A stretch of 64,000 nucleotides of DNA from Streptoverticillium olivoreticuli subsp. olivoreticuli (GTDB taxonomy: Bacteria > Actinomycetota > Actinomycetes > Streptomycetales > Streptomycetaceae), in the NCBI RefSeq assembly GCF_003391135.1, contig NZ_CP031455.1, positions 1,922,001 through 1,986,000 on the forward strand. Reading direction: 5' to 3'. This document shows positions 45,656 through 53,835 of this stretch, piece by piece. Position numbers and translations under genes: made by a program. The notes under the pieces were generated by a model. It was not told the origin of the DNA. It searched no databases and was given only the letters and a program-made list of their open reading frames with translations. Within the stretch, counting starts at the first letter, position 1; each line of letters begins with the position of its first letter.

Positions 45656-46210
45656 GTGAGATCAAGAAAGATCAGAGGCACGGCAGCGGCCCTGTCTGTG
45701 ATCCCCTCGTGCGACGTAACGCCATCTGCTCCGCTGGAGTCGTTTCGGGCAATGACGCTCTTCGCCGAGGCGCCGGACACGGTGCAGGCTGCGCGCAACA
45801 TGGCACGGACCGCGCTGGAGGACTGGGGCCTGAACGAGTTGGCGGAAGACGTACGGTTGACGATTTCGGAACTCGTCGGCAACGTGCTCCATCATGCAAT
45901 TCCGGATGACTGCCTGGCAGTCCCCGGCGCTCCTCGCCGCATCGACGTAACGCTTCGAAAGTGGCCGGACTGGCTGGTCATCGGGGTGACGGACGAGGAT
46001 TCGCATCCTCCCACGCTCCCGATCGGCGAAGGGTTCTCCCCACAACTGGTCGGCGACCTTCAAGAGGCACTGATCCCCGACCATGGGCGCGGGCTCCTCA
46101 TCATCCAGCGCTTGGCCGATGCGGTGTGGTGGTCCCCGGGGGAAACGGGCGGCAAGACAGTGCTCTGCCGCTTCAACCTGAGCGCGGGGTCCGGCACCCA
46201 GTCGCCGTAG
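45656..46210 (+). CDS. RsbW-like ATP-binding protein (anti-sigma-type kinase)
   Basis: 184 residues of the GHKL ATPase family typified by the anti-sigma kinases SpoIIAB/RsbW: N-box TISELVGNVLHHAIPDD, D-box VGVTDEDSHPP (as IGVTDEDSHPP), and G-boxes DHGRGLLIIQRLAD and GGKTVLCRF. GTG at 45656 follows GGAGGG. In Streptomyces such stand-alone ATPases, paired with XRE-TPR genes, are common in accessory regulatory loci. Confidence 0.88.
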   Translation: MRSRKIRGTAAALSVIPSCDVTPSAPLESFRAMTLFAEAPDTVQAARNMARTALEDWGLNELAEDVRLTISELVGNVLHHAIPDDCLAVPGAPRRIDVTLRKWPDWLVIGVTDEDSHPPTLPIGEGFSPQLVGDLQEALIPDHGRGLLIIQRLADAVWWSPGETGGKTVLCRFNLSAGSGTQSP

Positions 46211-46410
46211 AGAAAGCTGGCCGCTGCCCTTCGTACAGCCTCCCTGCGCGACCACGGGAAGCAGGCAGCAGGCCCCTGCCGGAACAGGAACTGACCTCCC
46301 TGTCCGGCTCGACGCGGCCCCTCCCCCGGGCCCCCTCCCGCGCGAGGGGCCGCGTCCAACGAATCACCACAAGCCGCACCGACGGCTTCGAAAAGAGAAG
46401 GGCGTACCTG

Positions 46411-46614
46411 ATGGCACGGGTGTTGGGGTTGACGGTTCGCCCCGGGGACATGGTGGGCGTCCGCGGCGGGTGGGCGGAGGTCAAGGCGATCCGGACGGAC
46501 CTGGATCGCTTGGGCAAGCGGGAGGTGGTCCTGGTCCTCAAAGGTTCGCGCTCGATGCGGGTGGGCACGACGGAGCAGATCGACGTCCTGCGCAATCCGC
46601 GCGGGAGGCGGTGA
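46411..46614 (+). CDS. small hypothetical protein
   Basis: 67 residues, basic, predicted mostly beta (LGLTVRPGDMVGVRGGWAEV, KREVVLVLKGSRSMRVG), reminiscent of a small SH3-like or translation-factor-type barrel. No family known. ATG at 46411 follows GAAGGG. Its stop overlaps the start of the next gene (GTGATG), so the two are coupled. Confidence 0.6.
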   Translation: MARVLGLTVRPGDMVGVRGGWAEVKAIRTDLDRLGKREVVLVLKGSRSMRVGTTEQIDVLRNPRGRR

Positions 46615-46859
46615 TGGCCGTCAGGTCCGTATTCCGGTTCGTGAACTGGGTGTTGCTCCTCGACACGTCAGGGAGTCCGCCGATCTTTGAACTGGAGTGC
46701 ACTTCGTGCGGCACGTCGTCCGAGGCGGCGGGGGCCCCGGCAGAGCCGCAGGAGTGGGCACTGAAGCACGCCAGTCGCACCGGGCACACAATGTTCAGGG
46801 CCGTGCACACGAGCTTCTTCCGCGCGACGCGGACCGAAGCGCGGCCGTCTCCCCCGTAG
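46614..46859 (+). CDS. DUF7848-like small protein
   Basis: 81 residues resembling the actinobacterial DUF7848 proteins, which have the layout RxVxR...V-hydrophobic...CTSCG...W...H...TGH..F. Here the landmarks are SVFRFVNWVLLLD, ELECTSCGTSSEA, EWALKHASRTGHTMFRA and TSFFRA. A single Cys pair and two His may bind metal. GTG at 46611 is an equally possible start. Confidence 0.7.
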   Translation: MAVRSVFRFVNWVLLLDTSGSPPIFELECTSCGTSSEAAGAPAEPQEWALKHASRTGHTMFRAVHTSFFRATRTEARPSPP

Positions 46860-47183
46860 ACCGGGCAGAGCCGTCAGACGGCTCCTGCCCCCTGAGTCCT
46901 CAGGTGTGCGTCTCCACCATTGGGCAGGTCGGCCCGCACCTGGGAGAGGCGGTGTTGTCCGTGCGCCGCCCGCGGTCCTGCTCCGGTTGGTGACCGGAGC
47001 AGGACCGCACACAACAGCCGGATACGAGACCGGACCACCCCTAAATACCTTGGCAGGCGGGGGTGGTCCGGCAGGGATCGAGAGCGACCCCGGTGCCGAT
47101 GGTACCGGGGCGCTCGTCGTGCGTTCACGTGACGCCCCGCAAGACCCAGAATCATCCAAGGTTCTTTGAGGGGTGGAGAGTTG
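46860..47183. other. gene-free stretch with strong hairpins
   Basis: Two perfect hairpins follow the ATPase-DUF7848 genes: a 16-bp stem (arms 46972-46987 and 46993-47008) with 5-base loop, and a 12-bp stem (47030-47041 and 47060-47071) with 18-base loop. The first is a probable terminator. No gene is supported in this stretch. Confidence 0.65.
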
Positions 47184-47483
47184 ATGTTCGGGCCGGGTGA
47201 CGAGCCGTTCGAGATCGGCAACGTGGAGTTCGGGGCTGAGGGGTTCGACCCGGACGCGGCGCTGTGGGTGCGCGGGGTGGACTACGTGACGGGCTGGGCT
47301 GCGGCGCGTGACGCGGCGGCGGAGCTCGGTCAGGCGCTGGTGTCGGCGGGCGTGGAGGCGTCCGGGGTGCGGCTGCGGGCGGGCTCGGCGGCGGACGGCT
47401 CGGGGGTGGTGCGGCTGGAGCTGTCGACGGCGGCGGCCCTGGAGGTTACGCAGCTGGCTGCGCGGTTCGGGAAGGCGAGCTGA
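47184..47483 (+). CDS. small hypothetical protein
   Basis: 99 residues of unknown family: an acidic N-terminus (GDEPFEIGNVEFGAEGFDPD), a helix (ARDAAAELGQALVSAGVEAS) and two strands (VVRLELSTAAALEVTQLA). It is typical of small actinobacterial proteins in accessory regions. ATG at 47184 follows GGAG. Confidence 0.6.
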   Translation: MFGPGDEPFEIGNVEFGAEGFDPDAALWVRGVDYVTGWAAARDAAAELGQALVSAGVEASGVRLRAGSAADGSGVVRLELSTAAALEVTQLAARFGKAS

Positions 47484-47918
47484 GCGGTGATGACGGCGGA
47501 GGCTGGGACGGTCGCCGGCTTGGGCCTTGGCCACGGAAAGCCAGCCACGACGATGCGGGCAGCCGAATGATTACCCGCCACGTGTGCCACCTGCACCATG
47601 TTCCGGTCTCAGCCAAGATATCTGCTTGTGAACGTCACGGCGCGCGGCCCGCGGTCACGGTTGCGGGCGTCTTCGGCTTGGCCCTCGCCGCTGCGTGCTG
47701 CGCGTCGTCGTCCGGCCGTTGCACTGCTCGGGGCGTGGTGCGGGTGCGGGCGGTGGGGCGCCCGGCCGGGACCGGCCGCCAGGCCGCAGCCCGGACCGGG
47801 GCGGCCCCGCCGCCCGGCGCGCCGCAGGCGCGCCCTTGAGTAAGTGAACAAGGTTTCGACCGATCGCCGGTCTCAGGGTGTCGGTAGGAATCGTGTCACC
47901 AGGCGCAATCGGCAGGGA
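47484..47918. other. gene-free stretch with GC-rich dyads
   Basis: About 435 bases between two tail-to-tail genes. Short reading frames here have no ribosome sites or family resemblance. The segment 47740-47840 is very GC-rich with several overlapping short dyads (for example around CGGCGCGCCG), which may act as terminators. Confidence 0.5.
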
Positions 47919-49688
47919 TCAGATCTTGGGCTGAGCGGACGAGTCCAGTTCGGGCGCGGCTACCTCCGCGTGCTTCCCGGTCGCCTGCCGTACCTTGCCC
48001 AGGTCGTTGCGAGTGCTGGCCTCGCCGAGACGGTTGCCGAGGCCCTGGAACAGGGCGAGGGCCTTCTCGTGGAGCTGGGCCGCCTCCTCATACTCCTCAG
48101 TCGCCTGCCACACGTTGCCCAGGCTGTCGAGGGCGTTGGCCTGCCCGTACCGGTTGCCGAGGTCCTCGTACAGGGCCAGGGCCCGCTTGTAGAGCCGGGC
48201 CGCCTCCGCATAGTCGTCGGCCACATACCGCACGTTGCCCAGGCTGTTGAGAGTGTTGGCTTCGCCGCGACAGTCGCCGAGGTCCTGGAACAGGGCCAGG
48301 GCCTGCTCGTAGAGCCGGGCCGCCTCCGCATAGTCGTCGGCCATGTACCGCACGTTGCCCAAGTTGTCGAGGGTGTCGGCCTGCCCGTACTGGCTGCCGA
48401 GGTCCTCGTACAAGGTCAGGGCCCGCCAGTGGAGCCGGGCCGCCTCCTCATACTCCTCAGCCGCCAGCCGCGCGATGCCCAGGTTGTTGAGGGTGTTGGC
48501 CTGCCTGTACCGGTCGCCGAGGTCCTCGTACAGGGCCAGGGCCCGCGAGTAGAGCCGGGCCGCCTCCGCATACTCCCCGGTCGCCACCCGCACGATGCCC
48601 AGGTCATCGAGGGCAATGGCTTCAGCGCGGGCGTCGGCGCGGTGGTGGGCGGCGGTAGCAGCGCGCTGGTGGAGGACTGCTGCCTGAGTCCAGGGGCCTT
48701 CCAGGATCAGGAAGGCTGCCATGGCAGCAGTCAGGTGAACCATGCGGGTTGCCTGGTCGGTGGTGGCGGTGTCGAGGCAGGCGATGAGGTTGGCACGTTC
48801 GGTACGCATCCAGGCCAGGGCGCTGGCCCGGTCGGGAAGAGTCGGGGCGGCTGTGGGTGGAGCGTCGGGTTGGGGGGCACCTGAGAGAAGGTGGTCGGCG
48901 GTCTGGGCGGTGTGCCGGTAGTAGTCCCACAGCCGTTCGGCGGAGTGCTCACGGTCGTCGGCCGGATCGTTGTGGGTGGTGTGGGCGTAGGTGCGTAGGA
49001 GGTCGTGGGGTTGGTATCGGCCGGGGGCAGTTTCGTCTAGGAGGTGGTCGGTGTAGAGCATCTCCAGCCGGCGACGTGTTGCGGCGAGGGGGGCGCCATC
49101 GAGGGCGGCCGCCAGGGGCAGGGGGCGGGCGCCGTCCAGGGCAACCAGACGGCGCCGACTGGTGATCAGCGTCAGGCAGCCGATGCTGCCTGGCAGGAGC
49201 GGCCTTACCTGGGCATGGTCGGCGGCGTCGTCCAGCACCAGCAGCACCTGCTTACCGGCGAGCCGGTCACGCCACAGAGCCGAGCGCCCTTCCAGAGTGG
49301 GGGGCAGGTTACGGGGATCAATCCCCAGGTCGGTCAGGAGCACCGCGAGGACATCGACGGGCTGGGCCGGGGCCTGGCCAGGGGTGTGGGCGTGCAGCTC
49401 GTGGAAGAACTGCCCGTCAGGGAACCGTTCTGCGAGCAGGTGCGCGGCGCGGGTGACCAGGGCGGTCTTGCCGACCCCGGGCATCCCGTCCACCGTATGG
49501 ACGGTCGCCACCTGTCCCGGGGCTGCGGCGGCCAGCAGGCGTTGCAGCTCGGCGTCACGGCCGGTGAAGTCTGCAATGTCCTGGGGCAGGCTGTGGGTCA
49601 CCGTCGGCCGGACCGGGGCTGGCGCCTCCATGATGGTGGGCCGGTTGATGTCCCGCCCCGCCTGCATGGACGCGCCGCTGTAGAGCAT
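47919..49688 (-). CDS. STAND (NB-ARC) NTPase with TPR repeats, amyloid-motif NLR-like protein
   Basis: 589 residues. The N-terminus is SGASMQAGRDIN, matching the end of the adjacent small protein. Then FTGRDAELQRLLAAA, Walker A DGMPGVGKTALVTRA, Walker B KQVLLVLDDAADHA and the sensor ITSRRRL. About 115 residues (GLPL/ARC2 and most of the winged helix) are absent: the sensor region runs directly into LDGAPLAATRRRLEMLYTDH. A helical linker (residues 215-345) leads to five TPRs of 40 residues with near-identical DNA. The final repeat is truncated. It would sense a signal through the TPRs and switch with nucleotide. Downstream of the BELL-like gene by 44 bases, so cotranscribed. Confidence 0.85.
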   Translation of the reverse strand: MLYSGASMQAGRDINRPTIMEAPAPVRPTVTHSLPQDIADFTGRDAELQRLLAAAAPGQVATVHTVDGMPGVGKTALVTRAAHLLAERFPDGQFFHELHAHTPGQAPAQPVDVLAVLLTDLGIDPRNLPPTLEGRSALWRDRLAGKQVLLVLDDAADHAQVRPLLPGSIGCLTLITSRRRLVALDGARPLPLAAALDGAPLAATRRRLEMLYTDHLLDETAPGRYQPHDLLRTYAHTTHNDPADDREHSAERLWDYYRHTAQTADHLLSGAPQPDAPPTAAPTLPDRASALAWMRTERANLIACLDTATTDQATRMVHLTAAMAAFLILEGPWTQAAVLHQRAATAAHHRADARAEAIALDDLGIVRVATGEYAEAARLYSRALALYEDLGDRYRQANTLNNLGIARLAAEEYEEAARLHWRALTLYEDLGSQYGQADTLDNLGNVRYMADDYAEAARLYEQALALFQDLGDCRGEANTLNSLGNVRYVADDYAEAARLYKRALALYEDLGNRYGQANALDSLGNVWQATEEYEEAAQLHEKALALFQGLGNRLGEASTRNDLGKVRQATGKHAEVAAPELDSSAQPKI

Positions 49689-49732
49689 CGCCTGCTGGTT
49701 GACCGGTGAAACCGGCGGCTCACCAGGGGCGG

Positions 49733-50158
49733 TCAGGCTTTTGGGGCCGGTGGGTTCCCGTGGTAGTCGCGCCCGACCTGGATGCTGGTACCACCGGAGA
49801 CGGTGGCGTTCTGGATGATGGAATGCACCCTCTCGCGCTCTCCAGGGTTGAGTACTGGATCAAGCTGGTCGTCCAGTAGCCGCCGCAGCTCACCGGCCGC
49901 CTGCGGGTCCCGCCGCAGCAATGCCTGCAACTGCACCCGCCACACCCCCTCCAGGGCCTGCTCGGTGTCCGGGTCCTGGGCCTGGCGGGCCTCCAGGACC
50001 TGCGTACGCAATACCTCCAGCTCACCGCCCACCACCTCGGCCCGCTCCGGATGCACACGCCGCCACAGGGCGACCACACCGTCGCGGGCCTGCTGCCAGG
50101 CATCGGTGGCCATCGCCGCCACCAGCGCCGAACCCGCCGCCATCGTCACCGGATCCAT
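49733..50158 (-). CDS. BELL-like helical protein with C-terminal RHIM-type motif
   Basis: 141 residues. N-terminus MDPVTMAAGSALVAAMATDA is an amphipathic, Gly/Ala-rich helix as in HeLo/BELL death-effector domains; helices follow (WQQARDGVVALWRRV, ELEVLRTQVLEARQA, VWRVQLQALLRRDP, ELRRLLDDQLDPVL). The end ERVHSIIQNATVSGG-TSIQVGRDYHGN has the [IV]-Q-x-G core of RHIM-type amyloid motifs and matches the N-terminus of the STAND protein. Effector role (membrane damage or cell death upon templated assembly) is inferred. ATG at 50158 is the family start; 50170 is possible. Confidence 0.72.
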   Translation of the reverse strand: MDPVTMAAGSALVAAMATDAWQQARDGVVALWRRVHPERAEVVGGELEVLRTQVLEARQAQDPDTEQALEGVWRVQLQALLRRDPQAAGELRRLLDDQLDPVLNPGERERVHSIIQNATVSGGTSIQVGRDYHGNPPAPKA

Positions 50159-50301
50159 CCCCACCCCCACCGCCGCCGCATCGGACTACTCCCAGCGTGG
50201 CCTCCGCCCGCACGGCAAAGCCATAAGCCAAAAGGGACCGAACACAGCCCGAACAGCACCAGTTTCGCCAGTAAGCGACGAAGGAAGCGAGGCGATTGCG
50301 G

Positions 50302-50442
50302 ATGGTGACACGGGACGCACGCTTCCACCTGACGACCATCAAGGTCTCCCGCAAGACCGCCGCAGCCTGTATGCACCTCACCCCGGAGCTGCTCAAGGTG
50401 AGGCGGGCGCTGCTGATGGCCGGGGTGGGTGAGGAGGCGTGA
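50302..50442 (+). CDS. tiny basic protein
   Basis: 46 residues, not in the usual ORF size range: FHLTTIKVSRKTAAACMHLT then PELLKVRRALLMAGVGEE, a strand-plus-two-helix pattern. Family unknown. The stop overlaps the GTG start of the membrane protein gene (GTGA), which supports it being real. Confidence 0.45.
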   Translation: MVTRDARFHLTTIKVSRKTAAACMHLTPELLKVRRALLMAGVGEEA

Positions 50443-50639
50443 AGGACTCTGCTGTTCTCCCGCTGATGGTGACGCTCGGGATCATCACCATCCTCCTGGT
50501 CCGCTCCCGTGACGTGCGCTGGTGGGAGGCCGTGCTGATCGGCCTGTTCGGCACCTATCTGGGTCAGACCCCGGTGATCTTCGCGATCAACAGCTTCGTG
50601 ACCTGGTGCCTGTCCGGCTTCACCCACACCCACCCCTGA
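50439..50639 (+). CDS. small membrane protein
   Basis: 66 residues with two membrane helices (VLPLMVTLGIITILLV and WWEAVLIGLFGTYLGQTPVI) and a His-rich tail (FTHTHP). Similar tiny membrane proteins are frequent in Streptomyces mobile and accessory regions. The start is GTG at 50439 with GAGGAGG just upstream. Confidence 0.6.
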   Translation: MKDSAVLPLMVTLGIITILLVRSRDVRWWEAVLIGLFGTYLGQTPVIFAINSFVTWCLSGFTHTHP

Positions 50640-50892
50640 CCGAGGCTCCTGCATGCCCATGCGCCCCGCGTGGCACCCCGTCCGCAAGGGCGAACGACGC
50701 CTCACGACCTGCTCCGGACGATGGCGGCGCTGCTGCCGCGGCACCGGCGCTATCCGCTGACCCCACTGTTCGGCTCAGGTGAGAACACCCACAGATGCCC
50801 TCACCGCGTCATACCGCGTGACTTCCGATCGAGGTCACCACGTTGATCACCCAGCAGGCTACGGCAGCCAGGGCCCCGACCGCCGAAAGATG
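50640..50892. other. gene-free stretch
   Basis: About 250 bases between the small membrane protein and the tail of the DUF4291 gene. No gene, repeat or terminator was identified with confidence. Confidence 0.4.
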
Positions 50893-51456
50893 TCAGCCGC
50901 CGTACGGGCGCTCCTCCGGGAGGAGGCGGGCGGCCGCTTCCGGGTTGCCGGTGGTGAGCAGGTGGTGGATCTCCTTCGCGAGCGGGGTCACGTCGGTGAT
51001 CGAGACCGTCCACTCGTCGGCGTAGCGGCGGGCGGCCTCGCCCGCGAGGCCGAGCTGGAGTGAGCGGTGGGGCAGCGCGCGGAGGTGCAGATCGCGCTCG
51101 GGGTCCCACTGGACCCTGACCGGTGAGGACTTCAGCTCGCGCTGCCAAGTCTCGCGGTCGGGGTGCACATCGCGGTCGAAGTGGGACAGACAGGCGTTGC
51201 TCAGCGCCCAGTCGAAGCCGGCGCGGTCTATCTCGATCGCGAGGACGCACTCCTGATCGGGCTTGGTGGCCCAGCCGCAGCGGTACATCATCCAGAGGAA
51301 CGAGGGCTTGATCCACGTCATCCGGTCGCGCTTCCAGGCCGGGGGGAAGCGGCCGTCGCGGGCGGCGGGGTGGCCGAGGTGAGGGGCGTATGCCTGGTAG
51401 ACGGTGATGGTCGTCGCGGTGTGCGCCGCCCGGATCCGGCGGTTCTGATCGTGCAT
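50893..51456 (-). CDS. DUF4291 family protein
   Basis: 187 residues. Family hallmarks are ITVYQAYAPHLGHPAARDG, FPPAWKRDRMTWIKPSFLW, MMYRCGWATKPDQECVLAIE, IDRAGFDWALSNACLS and the end ITDVTPLAKEIHHLL. The function of DUF4291 proteins is not established. This is the intact copy; a 3'-end and central-part fragment lies 8.2 kb away in the same orientation (42717-42892). Confidence 0.9.
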   Translation of the reverse strand: MHDQNRRIRAAHTATTITVYQAYAPHLGHPAARDGRFPPAWKRDRMTWIKPSFLWMMYRCGWATKPDQECVLAIEIDRAGFDWALSNACLSHFDRDVHPDRETWQRELKSSPVRVQWDPERDLHLRALPHRSLQLGLAGEAARRYADEWTVSITDVTPLAKEIHHLLTTGNPEAAARLLPEERPYGG

Positions 51457-51497
51457 GCGGCAAGTCTGTCGGTGATCCGGGCGGCGGGGAAAGCGAA

Positions 51498-52514
51498 TTA
51501 GCGGCTGTCCCGGCTCTGCCGGTAGCGCTCGCCGACGACGCCCTGATCGGTCTCCCACCAGGGGCGCGTCAGCTCGGGGGCGGGGGGCGCGTCGGCCCGC
51601 TCCGGGGCCACGGGGGTCACGGAGTTCGCGGAGGCCGCGGGGGCGGGGATCGTGGTGAGTTCCTCGTCGAGCTGTCGGTCCAGCTCGGCGGTCCTGGCCC
51701 GCTCGGCGCGGCGCCACTCGACGAAGACGGCGATGAGGAAGGGCATGCCGACGAGCTCGGCGATCGAGAGCATCAGTCCGCCGCCCAGCGCCTGGTCCCG
51801 CTCCGGGCTCGGGCCCCAGCCCCGCTGCTGCGACCCGTACCAGCCGCCGGCGATCAGGGTGCCGCTGGTCATCACGACGATGCCGGGGACGGCGTCGACG
51901 AGCCCGTCGAGGAAGACCAGCAGTGCCCGCACGGGGTGGCTGCACCAAGCGGGCAGCAGGTCCTCGCGGGAGAGCATGGGCAGGACGAACAGGCTGCCCG
52001 CCGCGAGGAGGTGGAGGTACATCAGCCGATGGACCGCCTCGTTCCGCAGGGCAGCCTCGAAGTAGGGCGTGAAGTAGACGCACAGCTCCGTGGTGAGCAC
52101 GAGCAGGGTGCTGACCAGCGGGAACGTCAGCGCCCGCACGACCGGCCCACGCATCGCCCGCCCCAGCCGTTCGGCGCCGCGGGCGGGCAGCGCGCGGCGG
52201 GCGAGGGCGAGGGGGTCGCCGAGGGCGAGGCCGAGCGGCGCGATGAGGTCGAGGAGGATGTTCTGCACCGCGGCGGGCCAGAAGAGGACCCGGTCGTACA
52301 CCGCGAGGGACGACAGGGTCGCGACGGCGATCGTCCCGAGCCCGACGGTCACGAACGCGAGCGTACGGGCGACGGGCCAGCGCTCCCCCTTCCGCGTCAC
52401 CCGCAGGACGCCCCAGGCGTAGAGCCCGCCGAGAACGATGATGAGGGCGAGGCCGAAGGGGTCCGCTTGCCAGGTGCCGATGGCCCGGGCGGGGGTGAGG
52501 TTTGTCAGTGCCAC
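51498..52514 (-). CDS. cytochrome c oxidase assembly protein (CtaG-like)
   Basis: 338 residues with about seven membrane helices, matching the Caa3_CtaG family that inserts copper into or assembles cytochrome oxidase: ADPFGLALIIVLGGLYAWGV, DRVLFWPAAVQNILLDLIAP, LMYLHLLAAGSLFVLPML, and GIVVMTSGTLIAGGWYG. The C-terminal 60 residues are a cytosolic disordered tail. GTG at 52514 is chosen by the start of the first helix; the frame extends far upstream antisense to the hydrolase gene. Confidence 0.88.
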   Translation of the reverse strand: MALTNLTPARAIGTWQADPFGLALIIVLGGLYAWGVLRVTRKGERWPVARTLAFVTVGLGTIAVATLSSLAVYDRVLFWPAAVQNILLDLIAPLGLALGDPLALARRALPARGAERLGRAMRGPVVRALTFPLVSTLLVLTTELCVYFTPYFEAALRNEAVHRLMYLHLLAAGSLFVLPMLSREDLLPAWCSHPVRALLVFLDGLVDAVPGIVVMTSGTLIAGGWYGSQQRGWGPSPERDQALGGGLMLSIAELVGMPFLIAVFVEWRRAERARTAELDRQLDEELTTIPAPAASANSVTPVAPERADAPPAPELTRPWWETDQGVVGERYRQSRDSR

Positions 52515-52618
52515 GGTCGCCCAGCGTAGCCCTGCCCGTAGTGGATCTACGGGCAGGTCGGGGGTGGCAAAGCGCAGGTCAAAGGCTTGGAATCCATTCC
52601 CCAACCCGCGAGGGCGGC

Positions 52619-53707
52619 TCAGAGGAGGGGACGGGTTGCGGGGTGGGCGGCGAAGTAGTCGCGCAGCCCCGGGAGCTGCGGCCGCAGCGGCCACGGCACC
52701 GTGCTGATCACCGCCAGCCGCACCTGCGGATAGCGCACGCGGGCGAGCTCGAAGGACCGTACGAGCAGCCGCGTCGCCTCCGCCGGCTCGTGCAGCCCCC
52801 GTGGCGTCTCCTCCGCTGACTGCGGCGCGAAGCCGAACTCCGTCCACCACACCGGCTTGTCCCCGTCCCGGTAGGCGCGCATCGCCTCGGCCACCGCCGG
52901 GAAGTTGGTCACCCGGTCGATCCCCGGCGCCTCCTCCGACCAGGCGTCGGGTGCCCGCCCGTCCAGGCGCGGCCGGAGGGCGAGCACGTCGAAGTGGTCG
53001 CGGCCGCCCGCGGCATAGATGTCGCGGACGAAGCGGTGGTCGGTGTGGCAGGGGCCGCCGAGCACCACGGGGGCGGGGTCGGGGACGGATCTGAGGCCCG
53101 CGGCGCAGGCGCGGAGGAGGGCCGCGTAGCGGGCGGCGCGCTCCGCGGGGGCGGTCACGCCGGTCGTGGCGGGCTGGTTGGGTTCGCACCACACCTCCCA
53201 GGCGAGGACCCGGTCGCCGTAGGTGGCGGCCAGCCACTTCGCCCAGGGGCGGATGGTGTCGGGGTCGTCGGGGAATCGGGCGTGCGAGCCCCGGGGCGCG
53301 GCGCCGCCGCGGGTCCACAGGGGCGATTCGTGCAGGGTGACGAGGACGGCGATGCGGCGTTCCGCCGCCGCGTCGAGCACTCCCGCCAGGCGCTGGTTGT
53401 AGGGGTGCCCGGCACAGGGGGCGCTGTCCTCGGGCTGGCTGCGGTGCCAGGAGACGTCGACGCGGACGACTTCGACGCCGTACGCCCGCAGGGTGTCCAG
53501 GTCGCGGTGGAGGGCGGGGCTCGGCCTGCCGTCCTGCCAGTAGCCGTCCCCCGTGCCGGGGAAGGGCACCCCGAGGACGGGGGGCGCGGTGTCGGCCGTA
53601 CGGTCCGGTGTGGTGGAGGAGGAGGTGGCGGGGGCCTTGCGGGCCGTGGTGGCCGGCGTTGCGAGAGCCGCTCCGGCGGCCGAGACGACGAACGTACGAC
53701 GGCTCAT
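52619..53707 (-). CDS. Tat-exported clan GH-A glycoside hydrolase
   Basis: 362 residues. A twin-arginine signal (MSRRTFVVSAAGAALA) exports a folded TIM barrel of clan GH-A: LRAYGVEVVRVDVSWHRSQP, VLAWEVWCEPNQPATT (acid/base Glu) and KPVWWTEFGFAPQ (nucleophile Glu). The closest look is to GH39/GH5-type enzymes such as xylosidases or endoglycanases; the substrate is unknown. ATG at 53707 begins the Tat signal. No SD is seen. Confidence 0.85.
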   Translation of the reverse strand: MSRRTFVVSAAGAALATPATTARKAPATSSSTTPDRTADTAPPVLGVPFPGTGDGYWQDGRPSPALHRDLDTLRAYGVEVVRVDVSWHRSQPEDSAPCAGHPYNQRLAGVLDAAAERRIAVLVTLHESPLWTRGGAAPRGSHARFPDDPDTIRPWAKWLAATYGDRVLAWEVWCEPNQPATTGVTAPAERAARYAALLRACAAGLRSVPDPAPVVLGGPCHTDHRFVRDIYAAGGRDHFDVLALRPRLDGRAPDAWSEEAPGIDRVTNFPAVAEAMRAYRDGDKPVWWTEFGFAPQSAEETPRGLHEPAEATRLLVRSFELARVRYPQVRLAVISTVPWPLRPQLPGLRDYFAAHPATRPLL

Positions 53708-53835
53708 GGGGGTCAGCCTGGCAGTCGCGGGCGGGCGTTCCCGCGCTCCGGCACGGCCGTCACCCGTACAGGTGGCTCCGCGCCCGGGTCCGTTCGAAGG
53801 GACGGCAAAGAGGCTCGGGCTTCCCGACCGCGACC

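Noticed and set aside
47598..47843. 81-codon forward frame
   Set aside because: No ribosome site, Arg/Pro/Ala-rich, and overlapped by similar frames on both strands.
47990..48620. Regular 120-bp repeats as CRISPR or satellite
   Set aside because: They encode 40-residue TPR units in one frame within the STAND gene.
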